64,000 nucleotides of DNA from QHXM01 sp032160165 (GTDB lineage Bacteria; Acidobacteriota; Blastocatellia; Pyrinomonadales; Pyrinomonadaceae): the NCBI GenBank assembly GCA_032160165.1, contig JAVHWA010000162.1, positions 31,100 to 95,099 on the forward strand. Reading direction: 5' to 3'. The translations under genes were made by a program, and so were the position numbers. Shown piece after piece: positions 8,625-17,030 of the stretch (position 1 is its first letter; each line of letters starts with the position of its first letter). Under the pieces are notes generated by a model. It was given only the letters and a program-made list of their open reading frames with translations. It made no database searches and had not been told where the DNA came from.

Positions 8625-9068
8625 GGTTGTGCGTATTCTGAAGCGGAAATCCAGTCCGTTCTCAGGTATTGAACCTGTCTTGACACCTTTCAGCGCGTGG
8701 AGCCATACTGCGAAGCGATACGCAAGGACATAAGGGCCATAGATACATGGGTCGGCTCTTTCACTCGTCGCCGTCTAATGGTTCTTACAGCTCTTTCATC
8801 AAGCTGGATGTACGTCGCCGCGCCCGGTTGGTTGCTCGCCTGTTTGTGCAAACCACTTAATATAGAAGAGCGAGATAGTTTGGAGAGTAGAACGAGCACG
8901 CATCGTTCAATTGAACGACGTGCTCTGGCGTGATTAAATGTCCGGCGCGCATTGGACCGGAGGCTCTCCGGATGAGCTTTTGAACACGACAACGTTAGCT
9001 CGAGCATGAGACCTTTCGGGACGCTGGAGTCCGGGGTGGGAATGTGAGTAACGCCAAGAGGTCGCTGG
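8625..9068. other. Intergenic region upstream of the Wzm/Wzt exporter
   Basis: About 440 bases without a credible gene. Short open frames on both strands have no family resemblance, no Shine-Dalgarno sequence and arginine-rich composition typical of chance frames. The one notable structure is the palindrome at 8894-8925. Confidence 0.55.
8894..8925. promoter_or_regulatory. Long palindrome upstream of wzm, possible operator
   Basis: A perfect 16-bp palindrome TCGTTCAATTGAACGA (8903-8918) is extended by GAGCACG (8894-8900) and CGTGCTC (8919-8925), with CA unpaired on the left side. That is 15 base pairs in total with almost no loop. The perfect core resembles a dimeric-regulator operator more than an RNA hairpin, since the loop would be zero. 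It lies about 145 bases before the wzm start. Confidence 0.5.
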
Positions 9069-9968
9069 ATGTCGGCAAGTAAAATAGACGGAGCACAACT
9101 GGACAACCTGGAGGGCGGGGACGGTGCAAAGTCTTCGAGCTCGCCTGATCCAGGTGTGCTTGTGATCCGTCCTCCCAGCGGCTGGGCCTCGCTCGAGCTG
9201 AAGGAGCTTTGGGCTTATCGCGAGCTGCTTTATTTTCTCATCTGGCGCGATGTCAAAGTGCGCTACAAGCAGACGGCGCTGGGAGCGGCCTGGGCGATCA
9301 TCCAGCCTTTGTTTATGATGATCGTATTCAGCATCTTCTTCGGCAAGCTTGCCGGAATGCCTTCTGACGGAATCCCCTATCCGGTTTTCACCTATTGCGC
9401 GCTTCTGCCCTGGCAGCTCTTCGCCCATGCGCTCTCCGAATCGAGCAACAGCCTGGTGGCGAACGAGAGATTGATTACCAAAGTTTACTTTCCCCGCCTG
9501 ATCGTTCCGATCTCGTCAGTACTCGGTGGGTTGATCGACTTTGCCATAGCCTTCGTCATATTGCTTGGCCTTATGGCTTACTACGGGATCGCGCCCACGC
9601 TTGCGATCTTCGCCCTGCCTTTATTCATTCTTCTGGCAATCATTACCGCGCTCGGCGTCGGACTTTGGCTGTCGGCGCTGAATGTAAAGTACCGGGATGT
9701 GCGTTACACTATTTTGTTTCTGACGCAGTTGTGGTTTTTCCTTACTCCGATAGTTTATTCGAGTTCGATCGTACCGCAGCGTTGGCGTGTTCTCTTTGGA
9801 ATAAACCCGATGGCTGGCGTGGTGGAAGGGTTCCGCTGGGCCCTTCTTGGAAGGGCGAACCCGCCCGCCGCGCTGCTGGCCGTATCGGCGGGAGCGGTAA
9901 TTCTGATTTTGGTGGGTGGGCTCTATTACTTCCGCCGAATGGAAGCCAATTTTGCTGACATAGTTTGA
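9069..9968 (+). CDS. wzm: Polysaccharide ABC transporter permease (Wzm family)
   Basis: Integral membrane protein of 299 residues. A cytosolic N-terminus of about 50 residues is followed by the ABC-2 family hallmark (YFLIWRDVKVRYKQTALGAAWAIIQP) and about six transmembrane segments, with the LTPIVYSSSIVP motif near the end. With the ATPase encoded 3 bases downstream it forms the exporter that moves undecaprenyl-linked O-antigen or similar glycan across the inner membrane. The match to Wzm/RfbA-type permeases is strong. Presence of this pair predicts that at least one glycan of this locus is fully assembled in the cytoplasm before export. Confidence 0.93.
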   Translation: MSASKIDGAQLDNLEGGDGAKSSSSPDPGVLVIRPPSGWASLELKELWAYRELLYFLIWRDVKVRYKQTALGAAWAIIQPLFMMIVFSIFFGKLAGMPSDGIPYPVFTYCALLPWQLFAHALSESSNSLVANERLITKVYFPRLIVPISSVLGGLIDFAIAFVILLGLMAYYGIAPTLAIFALPLFILLAIITALGVGLWLSALNVKYRDVRYTILFLTQLWFFLTPIVYSSSIVPQRWRVLFGINPMAGVVEGFRWALLGRANPPAALLAVSAGAVILILVGGLYYFRRMEANFADIV

Positions 9969-9971
9969 CCT

Positions 9972-11285
9972 ATGGGCGATGTAGCGATCAGTTGCGAGCG
10001 AATCAGCAAGCGTTACCGTATCGGGGAGCGCGAAAGCTATCGCGCGCTACGCGACAGTCTGGCGAGTGCCATGCGGGCCCCGTTTCGCCGATTTAGATCA
10101 AGTTCGAAACGTTCTAATGGGCACGAGGCAGGGGCCGATAACACCTTCTGGGCGCTGAACAATGTCTCCTTCGAAGTCAGACGCGGCGAAGTCGTCGGCA
10201 TTATCGGGCGCAACGGAGCGGGCAAGTCCACGCTACTAAAAATTCTTTCGCGCATCACCAAACCGACGTCAGGCGAGGCTCGCATCGACGGAAGAGTAGG
10301 CTCGCTCCTCGAGGTGGGGACAGGATTTCATCCTGAACTAACTGGCCGTGAAAACATTTTTCTCAATGGCGCCATTCTTGGCATGAAGAAAGTCGAGATC
10401 AAAAGGCGGTTCGACGACATCGTAGCCTTTGCGGAGATTGAGAAGTTTGTTGATACCCCTGTGAAGCGCTATAGCAGCGGTATGTACGTGCGCCTGGCTT
10501 TCGCCGTCGCAGCTCATTTGGAACCGGAGATTCTCCTGGTTGATGAAGTGCTCGCTGTCGGCGACGCAAGTTTTCAGAAGAAGTGTCTGAACAAGATGCA
10601 GGCGGTAGGGGAAGAGGGGCGAGCCGTCTTTTTCGTTTCGCATAACATGTCGGCGATTACGAGGCTTTGCCAACGCGCGATCTTATTAGACGAAGGTCGG
10701 GTACTGGCCGATGACCTCGCGCATAAAGTGGTGGGAACCTACTTGAGAGCTGGTACGGGCACGATGGCTGCTCGCGAATGGGGCGAGAACTCGCCGGGCA
10801 ATGACATTGCTCGCCTGAAGGCCGTGCGAGTCCGGACGCAAGACGGGCAGATAACCGACGTGATTGATATCCGACAGTCTGTGGGAATCGAGATTGAATT
10901 TGAAGTCTTGCAATCAGGATACGTATTAGTACCCAACTATTACTTCATTAACGAGGAAGGAGTCTGCGCCTTCGTCGCTTCGGATCAGGACCCGGAATGG
11001 CGCAGGCGTGCTCGACCCGTCGGCTCGTATGTCAGCACTGCATGGATTCCCGGGAACTTCCTGGCTGAGGGTTCAATCGCTGTCGGGGCCGGCGTAAGTA
11101 CTATGGATCCTACTACAGTGCATTTTTACGAGTCTGACGCGGTTGCCTTTCAAGTGGTCGATAGTCTAGAAGGTAACTCAGCTCGAGGAGACTATGCCGG
11201 ACACGTTCCGGGGGTTGTCCGGCCGCTGCTGGAATGGACCACCCGATACAATCCGAAACGAGAGCCAGCCGAACGGCACACTTAG
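9972..11285 (+). CDS. wzt: Polysaccharide ABC transporter ATP-binding protein with C-terminal carbohydrate-binding domain (Wzt)
   Basis: ATPase of 437 residues. The Walker A motif GRNGAGKST is at residues 79-87, the ABC signature region is YSSGMYVRLAFAVA, and the Walker B is ILLVDEVLAVGD. The last about 150 residues form a Wzt_C-like beta-sandwich (from about residue 285). In known Wzt proteins this domain recognises the modified non-reducing end of the O-polysaccharide, so it is likely to be specific to the glycan made here. The gene starts 3 bases after wzm and must be co-transcribed. Length and domain order are normal for an O-antigen Wzt with a specificity domain. Confidence 0.93.
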   Translation: MGDVAISCERISKRYRIGERESYRALRDSLASAMRAPFRRFRSSSKRSNGHEAGADNTFWALNNVSFEVRRGEVVGIIGRNGAGKSTLLKILSRITKPTSGEARIDGRVGSLLEVGTGFHPELTGRENIFLNGAILGMKKVEIKRRFDDIVAFAEIEKFVDTPVKRYSSGMYVRLAFAVAAHLEPEILLVDEVLAVGDASFQKKCLNKMQAVGEEGRAVFFVSHNMSAITRLCQRAILLDEGRVLADDLAHKVVGTYLRAGTGTMAAREWGENSPGNDIARLKAVRVRTQDGQITDVIDIRQSVGIEIEFEVLQSGYVLVPNYYFINEEGVCAFVASDQDPEWRRRARPVGSYVSTAWIPGNFLAEGSIAVGAGVSTMDPTTVHFYESDAVAFQVVDSLEGNSARGDYAGHVPGVVRPLLEWTTRYNPKREPAERHT

Positions 11286-11296
11286 GAGAGGGCGTT

Positions 11297-12067
11297 ATGA
11301 ACGTTGTTATCCTTGCCGGAGGGCTGGGAACCCGACTGGCTGAAGAAACTGAAGTTAAGCCTAAGCCAATGGTTGAGATCGGCGGGCGGCCAATCTTATG
11401 GCATATCATGAAGCATTACGCACACTATGGGTTCAAAGAGTTCTTTATAGCTTTAGGGTATAAAGGCGAAGCAATCAAGCGGTACTTTCTCGATTACTAT
11501 GGACTGAGCGGGAGCATGACGATAGACCTGACTAGCGGGAAAGTTGATGTACATAAAAGAGAATGTGAAGACTGGATTTTGAACCTGATAGATACCGGGT
11601 CAGATACAAATACCGGCGGACGAGTTAAGAGTATGGAGCGATGGCTAAACGGGGGCACGTTCATGGTTACTTACGGCGACGGGGTATGTGACGTAAACCT
11701 GGCGGAACTGCTCAAGTTCCATAAACAACATGGTCGACTTGCTACCGTCACCGCAGTGCGTCCGCCGGCGCGCTTCGGTGGGCTCGCATTCGATGGTGAT
11801 CATCTGGCCGACTTCATCGAAAAACCACAGACTGGCGAAGGTTGGATCAACGGAGGCTACCTGGTATTTGAACCTGATATTTTCAAATATTTGGACGGTG
11901 AACAGAGCAGCCTGGAAGCGGACGCCCTGGAACAATTGGCTGCGGATCGTCAACTGGTTGCCTTCCCCCATAATCAGTTCTGGCAATGCATGGACACTCT
12001 GCGAGACGTGAGATTACTCGAGAATTTGTGGCAGGAGAATGCCGCCCCGTGGAAGGTGTGGGAGTGA
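11297..12067 (+). CDS. rfbF: Glucose-1-phosphate cytidylyltransferase
   Basis: Protein of 256 residues starting directly with the nucleotidyltransferase motif (VVILAGGLGTRLAEET, then KPKPMVEIGGRPILWHI). The wording KPKPMVEIGGRPILWHIMK and the later YGDGVCDVNL and GWINGGYLVFE are characteristic of RfbF, which makes CDP-glucose from CTP and glucose-1-phosphate. I chose the ATG at 11297 (AGGAG at 11284-11288) instead of an upstream in-frame start that would overlap wzt. It is coupled to the next gene by a GTGA overlap. Together they are the first two steps of CDP-hexose pathways leading to dideoxy or branched sugars. Confidence 0.93.
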   Translation: MNVVILAGGLGTRLAEETEVKPKPMVEIGGRPILWHIMKHYAHYGFKEFFIALGYKGEAIKRYFLDYYGLSGSMTIDLTSGKVDVHKRECEDWILNLIDTGSDTNTGGRVKSMERWLNGGTFMVTYGDGVCDVNLAELLKFHKQHGRLATVTAVRPPARFGGLAFDGDHLADFIEKPQTGEGWINGGYLVFEPDIFKYLDGEQSSLEADALEQLAADRQLVAFPHNQFWQCMDTLRDVRLLENLWQENAAPWKVWE

Positions 12068-13038
12068 ACAGCTTTTGGCTTGATCGCCCCACGTTGGTTA
12101 CGGGCGGATCCGGGCTGGTCGGCAGCTGGCTTGTGCGTCGACTGACGGAAGCGCAAGCCGATACAGTCTGCCTGGTCCGCGATTGGGTACCGCAAAGCGA
12201 GCTTGTGCGGAGCGATCTGATCGAGCGGGTAAAGACTGTGCGGGGGGACCTGTGTAATCAGGAGTTGCTCGAGCGCGTACTGGGTGAATACGAGATCGAG
12301 ACTGTAATTCATCTTGCCGCGCAGACCATCGTTCCTATTGCCAACCGCAATCCAACCTCGACATTGGAAACGAACATTGCCGGAACGTGGCGTCTGCTCG
12401 AAGCCTGTCGACGCAGCCCGCGTGTGAAGCAGATCGTAATCGCGTCATCGGATAAAGCCTACGGTGATCACGCGCAGTTGCCTTACGAGGAGGACGCGCC
12501 ACTTCAGGGGCGGCATCCCTATGACGTCAGCAAGTCATGCGCCGATCTTATCGCGCAGAGTTATGCTGCGACATACGGCACGCCCGTGGTCATCGCGCGC
12601 TGCGGAAACTTCTATGGAGGCGGCGATTTGAATTGGAGCCGTATCGTCCCCGGCACGATTCGTTCGGTCTTGCGTGGACACGACCCCGTCATCCGTTCGG
12701 ACGGCAACCATGTGCGAGACTATTTCTACGTCGAAGACGGCGCGCAAGTCTACATGTTGCTGGCCGAACAACTTGCGAACCGGCAGGAGCTGGCCGGACA
12801 GGCCTTCAATTTTTCTAATGAAATTCAGGTGACCGTGCGCCAGCTGGCGGACCGCATTCTTAAACTAATGAATTCGTCCCTGGAGCTCGATATCCGCAAC
12901 GAGGCGAGCAATGAGATCCGCCATCAATACCTAAGCGCAGCCAAGGCCCGTCGAATGCTCGCGTGGAAACCGATCTTCACGCTCGACGAGAGCCTCGCTC
13001 TCACGATTCAATGGTATAAAGATTTCTTCGCGTCGTAA
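12064..13038 (+). CDS. rfbG: CDP-glucose 4,6-dehydratase-like NAD-dependent epimerase/dehydratase
   Basis: Extended SDR of about 324 residues. It has NAD-binding TGGSGLVGSW, a catalytic Ser/Tyr/Lys set (SSDKAYGD and HPYDVSKSCAD), and the substrate region GNFYGGGDLNWSRIVPG, which is characteristic of RfbG. It converts CDP-glucose to CDP-4-keto-6-deoxyglucose. The GTG at 12064 overlaps the rfbF stop as GTGA, a normal coupled start; a longer frame from 11986 would lie inside rfbF and is not needed for the fold. Order and overlap with rfbF make the assignment firm. Confidence 0.9.
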   Translation: MNSFWLDRPTLVTGGSGLVGSWLVRRLTEAQADTVCLVRDWVPQSELVRSDLIERVKTVRGDLCNQELLERVLGEYEIETVIHLAAQTIVPIANRNPTSTLETNIAGTWRLLEACRRSPRVKQIVIASSDKAYGDHAQLPYEEDAPLQGRHPYDVSKSCADLIAQSYAATYGTPVVIARCGNFYGGGDLNWSRIVPGTIRSVLRGHDPVIRSDGNHVRDYFYVEDGAQVYMLLAEQLANRQELAGQAFNFSNEIQVTVRQLADRILKLMNSSLELDIRNEASNEIRHQYLSAAKARRMLAWKPIFTLDESLALTIQWYKDFFAS

Positions 13039-13141
13039 CAGGGGACAAGCAGAATTCCGGATAGATCGCCTGATGCGGCCGATCTCAAACTTAGCGATGA
13101 GAAGCTGTGAGGGAGTTGTTGAACCAAATAGCAGGGGACTC

Positions 13142-14431
13142 ATGCCGGCGTCGACCATAACCGCCTGTCGCGCCTGTGGCGCGAAGGGACTGGAAGTTGT
13201 CTTGTCGCTTGGGCGCACGCCGCTGGCGAATCGTTTTCTGTCGGCTGAAGAAATCGATTTGCCTGAGCCCCGCTACCCGTTGGACCTGGCCTTCTGTCCC
13301 GGTTGCGCCCTGGTGCAAATCACTGTCACCGTCCCGCCTGAAGACTTATTCCGCGAGTATCTTTATCTGTCCTCCTTTTCTGACACCATGCTGGACCATG
13401 CGAGGGATATCGCTGCGCGGCTCATATCGGAACAGAAGCTAAGCGAAGAGAGTCTGGTCATAGAAATCGCCAGCAACGATGGGTATCTACTGCAGTTTTA
13501 TAAAGAGCGCGGTATTCCCGTGCTTGGCATCGAACCTGCCGTGAATGTAGCGCGCATTGCAATGGACGAGCGCGGGATACCCAGCATCTGCGAGTTTTTC
13601 ACCCAGGAGATTGCGCAGGGCCTGCTAGGGACGAACCAACAGGCTGATCTCATCCATGCGAACAACGTTCTCGCGCACGTCGCAGATCTGAATAGTGTGG
13701 TACGCGGCATCGAGGTGCTGCTGAAAGATACGGGGATCGCAGTCATTGAGGTGCCGTACGTCGGCGACTTGATTGATCATTGCGAGTTCGACACGATCTA
13801 CCACGAACATCTATGTTACTTTTCGCTGACGACTCTCGACCAACTGTTCCGCCGGCACAATGTCCCTATCTTCGACGTGGAACGTTTGCCGATTCATGGC
13901 GGTTCCTTGCGCATCTTCGCGTCGAAAACTCGTCCTAAATCGGGGCAGGGGAGCAACGGGGGAAAACCGCAGTCTCGCGCCGTCCGTGAAATGCTGCGGG
14001 CGGAGAAAGAGCGCGGTATGGACAGCATCGCGTTCTACAAGGAATTCGCGCTCAAAGTTGGGAGCTTACGTGAGCGCCTGGTGATGATGCTCAACGGGTT
14101 GAAGCGAGAAGGGAAACGTCTGGCGGCTTACGGAGCATCGGCTAAAGGCAGCACGTTGCTCAACTACTTTGGCATAGGCAAGGAGACGCTCGATTTTGTC
14201 GTTGATCGCAGCACTTTCAAGCAAGGGAGATACACTCCCGGCACGCACTTGCCAATCTATGCTCCGGAGACGCTATTGAAAGAGCCTCCTGACTATGTCC
14301 TGCTGCTCACGTGGAATTTCGCCGACGAGATTCTGGTGCAGCAAGCGGAGTATCTGCGCCGCGGGGGGAAGTTTATCACCCCCGTGCCGGAGCCAAAGAT
14401 CATGGGCGAGGGCGCAGCGTCCTCTAAGTAG
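13142..14431 (+). CDS. Sugar C-methyltransferase-type SAM enzyme (three-domain, Zn-binding)
   Basis: Protein of about 429 residues. It has an N-terminal zinc-binding region (CRACG at residues 9-13 and CPGC near 48), a central SAM domain (VIEIASNDGYLLQFYKERG) and a C-terminal nucleotide-sugar-binding domain (AAYGASAKGSTLLNYFG, then VDRSTFKQGRYTPGTHLPI). This architecture (Methyltransf_13, SAM domain, Methyltransf_14) is that of TylC3/NovU-like C-methyltransferases, which act on 4-keto-6-deoxy NDP-sugars. Its position right after rfbF-rfbG predicts a branched-chain CDP-sugar. I chose ATG 13142 because it directly precedes the cysteine motif; a start at 13073 would add 23 unrelated residues. Confidence 0.85.
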   Translation: MPASTITACRACGAKGLEVVLSLGRTPLANRFLSAEEIDLPEPRYPLDLAFCPGCALVQITVTVPPEDLFREYLYLSSFSDTMLDHARDIAARLISEQKLSEESLVIEIASNDGYLLQFYKERGIPVLGIEPAVNVARIAMDERGIPSICEFFTQEIAQGLLGTNQQADLIHANNVLAHVADLNSVVRGIEVLLKDTGIAVIEVPYVGDLIDHCEFDTIYHEHLCYFSLTTLDQLFRRHNVPIFDVERLPIHGGSLRIFASKTRPKSGQGSNGGKPQSRAVREMLRAEKERGMDSIAFYKEFALKVGSLRERLVMMLNGLKREGKRLAAYGASAKGSTLLNYFGIGKETLDFVVDRSTFKQGRYTPGTHLPIYAPETLLKEPPDYVLLLTWNFADEILVQQAEYLRRGGKFITPVPEPKIMGEGAASSK

Positions 14432-14437
14432 CAGTAG

Positions 14438-14968
14438 ATGGAATTCATCCCCACAAAGCTTAAAGGCGCCTTTATTATCGAGCCCATCAGACTGGAAGAC
14501 GAGCGTGGGTTCTTTGCGCGCACCTGGTCACAAAGAGAATGGGAAGCGCAAGATCTCAACCCACGATTGGTCGAGTGCAATATCTCTTTTAATAGGAAGA
14601 AAGGGACATTGCGCGGTCTACATTATCAAGCAGCGCCGGATGCCCAGGCCAAACTAGTGCGCTGTACCTTGGGCTCAGTTTACGATGTCATCGTGGATTT
14701 GCGACCTGATTCTGCCACCTTCAAGAAGTGGTTTGCGGCAGAACTGACGGCGGAGAATCGCAGAATGCTCTACGTTCCGGAAGGGTTGGCACACGGGTTT
14801 CAAACTTTAGAGGACGACAGTGAAGTTTTTTACCAGATGTCCGCGTACTATGCTCCTGAAAGCGCTGCCGGAATTCGATGGAATGACCCTGCGTTCGGTG
14901 TTGAATGGCCGCTCCCGGTTGAGGTGATTGCGCCCCGAGACGCCTCGTACAAAGATATTGACGGCTGA
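14438..14968 (+). CDS. rmlC: dTDP-4-dehydrorhamnose 3,5-epimerase family protein (RmlC-like)
   Basis: Cupin-type epimerase of 176 residues, the usual length of RmlC. It shows the family landmarks DERGFFARTW, GTLRGLHYQ with the catalytic base His62, Lys72, and VPEGLAHGF, and a conserved Tyr near 132. It epimerises a 4-keto-6-deoxy NDP-hexose at C3 and/or C5. It could serve the CDP-sugar branch in which it lies, or complete the dTDP-rhamnose pathway together with rmlB and rmlD 26 kb downstream; the sequence alone does not decide. It follows the methyltransferase gene by 6 bases. Confidence 0.85.
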   Translation: MEFIPTKLKGAFIIEPIRLEDERGFFARTWSQREWEAQDLNPRLVECNISFNRKKGTLRGLHYQAAPDAQAKLVRCTLGSVYDVIVDLRPDSATFKKWFAAELTAENRRMLYVPEGLAHGFQTLEDDSEVFYQMSAYYAPESAAGIRWNDPAFGVEWPLPVEVIAPRDASYKDIDG

Positions 14969-15010
14969 GTTCGAGAATAATTCCCATTAATTTTTATCCG
15001 AGGAGATTCA

Positions 15011-16144
15011 ATGCCTGCTGAAAAGATACCTGTATTCAAGCCCCTCATTGAGCAGGATGAGATTGACGCCAGCACTCGTTCACTGGAATTGGGCTGGCTC
15101 GGCATGGGTAGTTATGTTGGCGAGTTCGAGGATAGTCTGAAGAGCTTCCTTGGAGCTACTGATCGATACGTAGCTGCAGTCAGCACCGGGCATGCGGCAC
15201 TCCATTTGGGGTTATTGACTATCGGCGTAGGCCCCGGCGACGAAGTGATTACACCGTCTTTCAACAACGCGGCGGATTTTCAGGCCATCCTAGCGACGGG
15301 TGCCGAGCCCGTGTTCTGTGACATCGACAACGACTCGCTGTGCATTGATCTCGATAAGGCCGAAGCTCTCGTCTCGCAGCGCACCAAAGCCATAATTGTG
15401 ATGGATTACGATTGCGTGCTCTCCGATCACGAACGTGTCGCCGAATTCGCCGATCGACACAACGTGCGCGTGCTGCACGACGCCGCACACGCTTTCGGCT
15501 CAAAGTACAAGGGGAAGCCCATTGGCAGCTTTTCAGACATTTGCATGTTCAGCTTCGATCCGGTTAAGACCATCACCTGCATTGATGGCGGTGCGCTCGT
15601 GGTGCGCTCGGAAGAGGAGTTGAAGAAGATCCATGAAATGCGATTGATTGGCATGAGCCAGCCAGCCTCTGTTATGTATCAGAATGCGCGGGCATGGACT
15701 TACGACATGACGATGATCGGCTTCAGATATCATATGGCGAACATGCACGCCGCTATTGGCTTGGCGCAGTTAGCGAAGATGGAGAAGATAGCGGAGAGTC
15801 GTCGAGCCGCTTGTGTGTACTACAATGAAAACCTGGGGCGCGCAAGCGACGTCATCGTGCCGAAAACAGACTTTCAGGATATAACTCCCTTTCTTTATTA
15901 CATCCGCGTGCCCGGCGGTAAGCGCGACGCACTGCGCGCTCATCTCAGCGCGCAGGGCATTGACACGGGGATTCATTGGCAACCTGGTCACTGGTTTACC
16001 CTCCTCAAAGATTGCCGTCGCGGCGACCTTTCGGTTACTGAGAAAGTTGGCCACGAGATCGTATCTCTTCCGCTTCATTCAATGATGTCGACCAATACGC
16101 TGGATCGCGTCATCGAGGGCATTACTTCATTCTTCGCGACGTGA
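15011..16144 (+). CDS. DegT/DnrJ/EryC1 PLP-dependent sugar aminotransferase
   Basis: Protein of 377 residues of the NDP-keto-sugar aminotransferase fold. The PLP-lysine is Lys186 in FSFDPVKTITCIDGG, the pyridine-nitrogen aspartate is Asp157 in LHDAAHAFGS, and substrate motifs include GWLGMGSYV and STGHAALHLGL. The lysine is retained, so it is an aminotransferase rather than a RfbH-type deoxygenase, in which it is replaced by histidine. It would place an amino group at C3 or C4 of the keto sugar made by the preceding genes. AGGAGA lies 5 bases before the ATG. A GNAT acetyltransferase gene follows, which may acylate that amine. Confidence 0.88.
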   Translation: MPAEKIPVFKPLIEQDEIDASTRSLELGWLGMGSYVGEFEDSLKSFLGATDRYVAAVSTGHAALHLGLLTIGVGPGDEVITPSFNNAADFQAILATGAEPVFCDIDNDSLCIDLDKAEALVSQRTKAIIVMDYDCVLSDHERVAEFADRHNVRVLHDAAHAFGSKYKGKPIGSFSDICMFSFDPVKTITCIDGGALVVRSEEELKKIHEMRLIGMSQPASVMYQNARAWTYDMTMIGFRYHMANMHAAIGLAQLAKMEKIAESRRAACVYYNENLGRASDVIVPKTDFQDITPFLYYIRVPGGKRDALRAHLSAQGIDTGIHWQPGHWFTLLKDCRRGDLSVTEKVGHEIVSLPLHSMMSTNTLDRVIEGITSFFAT

Positions 16145-16338
16145 AAAAAAAGCCAGGTGTGTGGCATAATCACCCATAACAGACAAGAGGCCAGCCCGCC
16201 AGTCAACTGCATGAGTCCAATCCGCAAGACAGCTTCTCTGTGATTAATGCTCATGTTGGAGTTCGTGAGTGTTGTTCAGCTGGCGCCGCGCTTAATCGCG
16301 GCCAACAGGGACCGCTCGTCCCCTCGAGGCGAAAGAGA

Positions 16339-17025
16339 ATGGCATTAGGACATGAATTACTTGTCGCCCTCAAAAAATCGGCAACTGCTGATGGTCCGGC
16401 CCTGTGTCTACCCATTGGCTCGCCCGTGAGGGCAATACTTCGTCCGGTCGCAACGGCCAGCGACAGGCTTAACGAAGCGGATGTCAGCGTCTTAACATCC
16501 TGGCGAAATCGATTTGTCAGGTCATTTCTCAACGAATTCGAAGCCACCGAGGAGCAAACACGGCGATGGCTGACGGAGATGGTAGGGCCAGACGAAACGC
16601 GAATCCTTTTTATGATTGATGACCTTGAAGGCAAGACCTTCGGTTACATGGGTCTGGCGTTCATTAACTGGCAGACAGAATCGGGTGAGGCGGACGCGAT
16701 TGTGCGGGGGGGCGAAGCAGTACCCGGCTTGATGACAACCGCCATGCGCACTATGCTGAACTGGGCGCGCGCGCAACTTGGACTTCGCACGCTAGGGGTT
16801 CGTGTACGCTCTGACAACGAGGCCCTCGGCTTCTACCAGGCGTTTGGCTTTCGAGAGACACGACGCATCCCATTGCGACGGACCGAATCTGATAACACAG
16901 TCTGTTGGGTCGAAGACGATTCACTCCCTTCGGGCGAGCCGAGTTTAGTGCACATGCTGCTGCCGGATGACGCGAAGGACAGCCAGAACAGTAACAGGCT
17001 TTCTCAGATGAGGGATAAAGGTTGA
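16339..17025 (+). CDS. GNAT-family N-acetyltransferase
   Basis: Protein of about 228 residues. The C-terminal two thirds show the GNAT pattern: an acceptor strand (FGYMGLAFINW), an alpha3 region, and the final acetyl-CoA region where LGLRTLGVRVRSDNEALGFYQAFGFRE matches motif B of the RimJ/RimL type. It probably acylates an amino sugar, given its place between an aminotransferase and a CmcI-like gene. I chose ATG 16339 (preceded by GAAAGAGA); a frame open from 16240 would add 33 residues without resemblance. About 70 N-terminal residues are atypical for GNATs and may be a separate small region. Substrate unknown. Confidence 0.75.
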   Translation: MALGHELLVALKKSATADGPALCLPIGSPVRAILRPVATASDRLNEADVSVLTSWRNRFVRSFLNEFEATEEQTRRWLTEMVGPDETRILFMIDDLEGKTFGYMGLAFINWQTESGEADAIVRGGEAVPGLMTTAMRTMLNWARAQLGLRTLGVRVRSDNEALGFYQAFGFRETRRIPLRRTESDNTVCWVEDDSLPSGEPSLVHMLLPDDAKDSQNSNRLSQMRDKG

Positions 17026-17030
17026 ACCTG

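Noticed and set aside
8690..9106. Possible minus-strand gene in the gap before wzm
   Set aside because: No Shine-Dalgarno, Ser/Arg-rich composition, it runs into the wzm start and contains the palindrome at 8894-8925; more likely a chance frame.
11234..11296. Upstream extension of rfbF
   Set aside because: The added 21 residues overlap wzt and precede the AGGAG site; the family begins at the nucleotidyltransferase motif.
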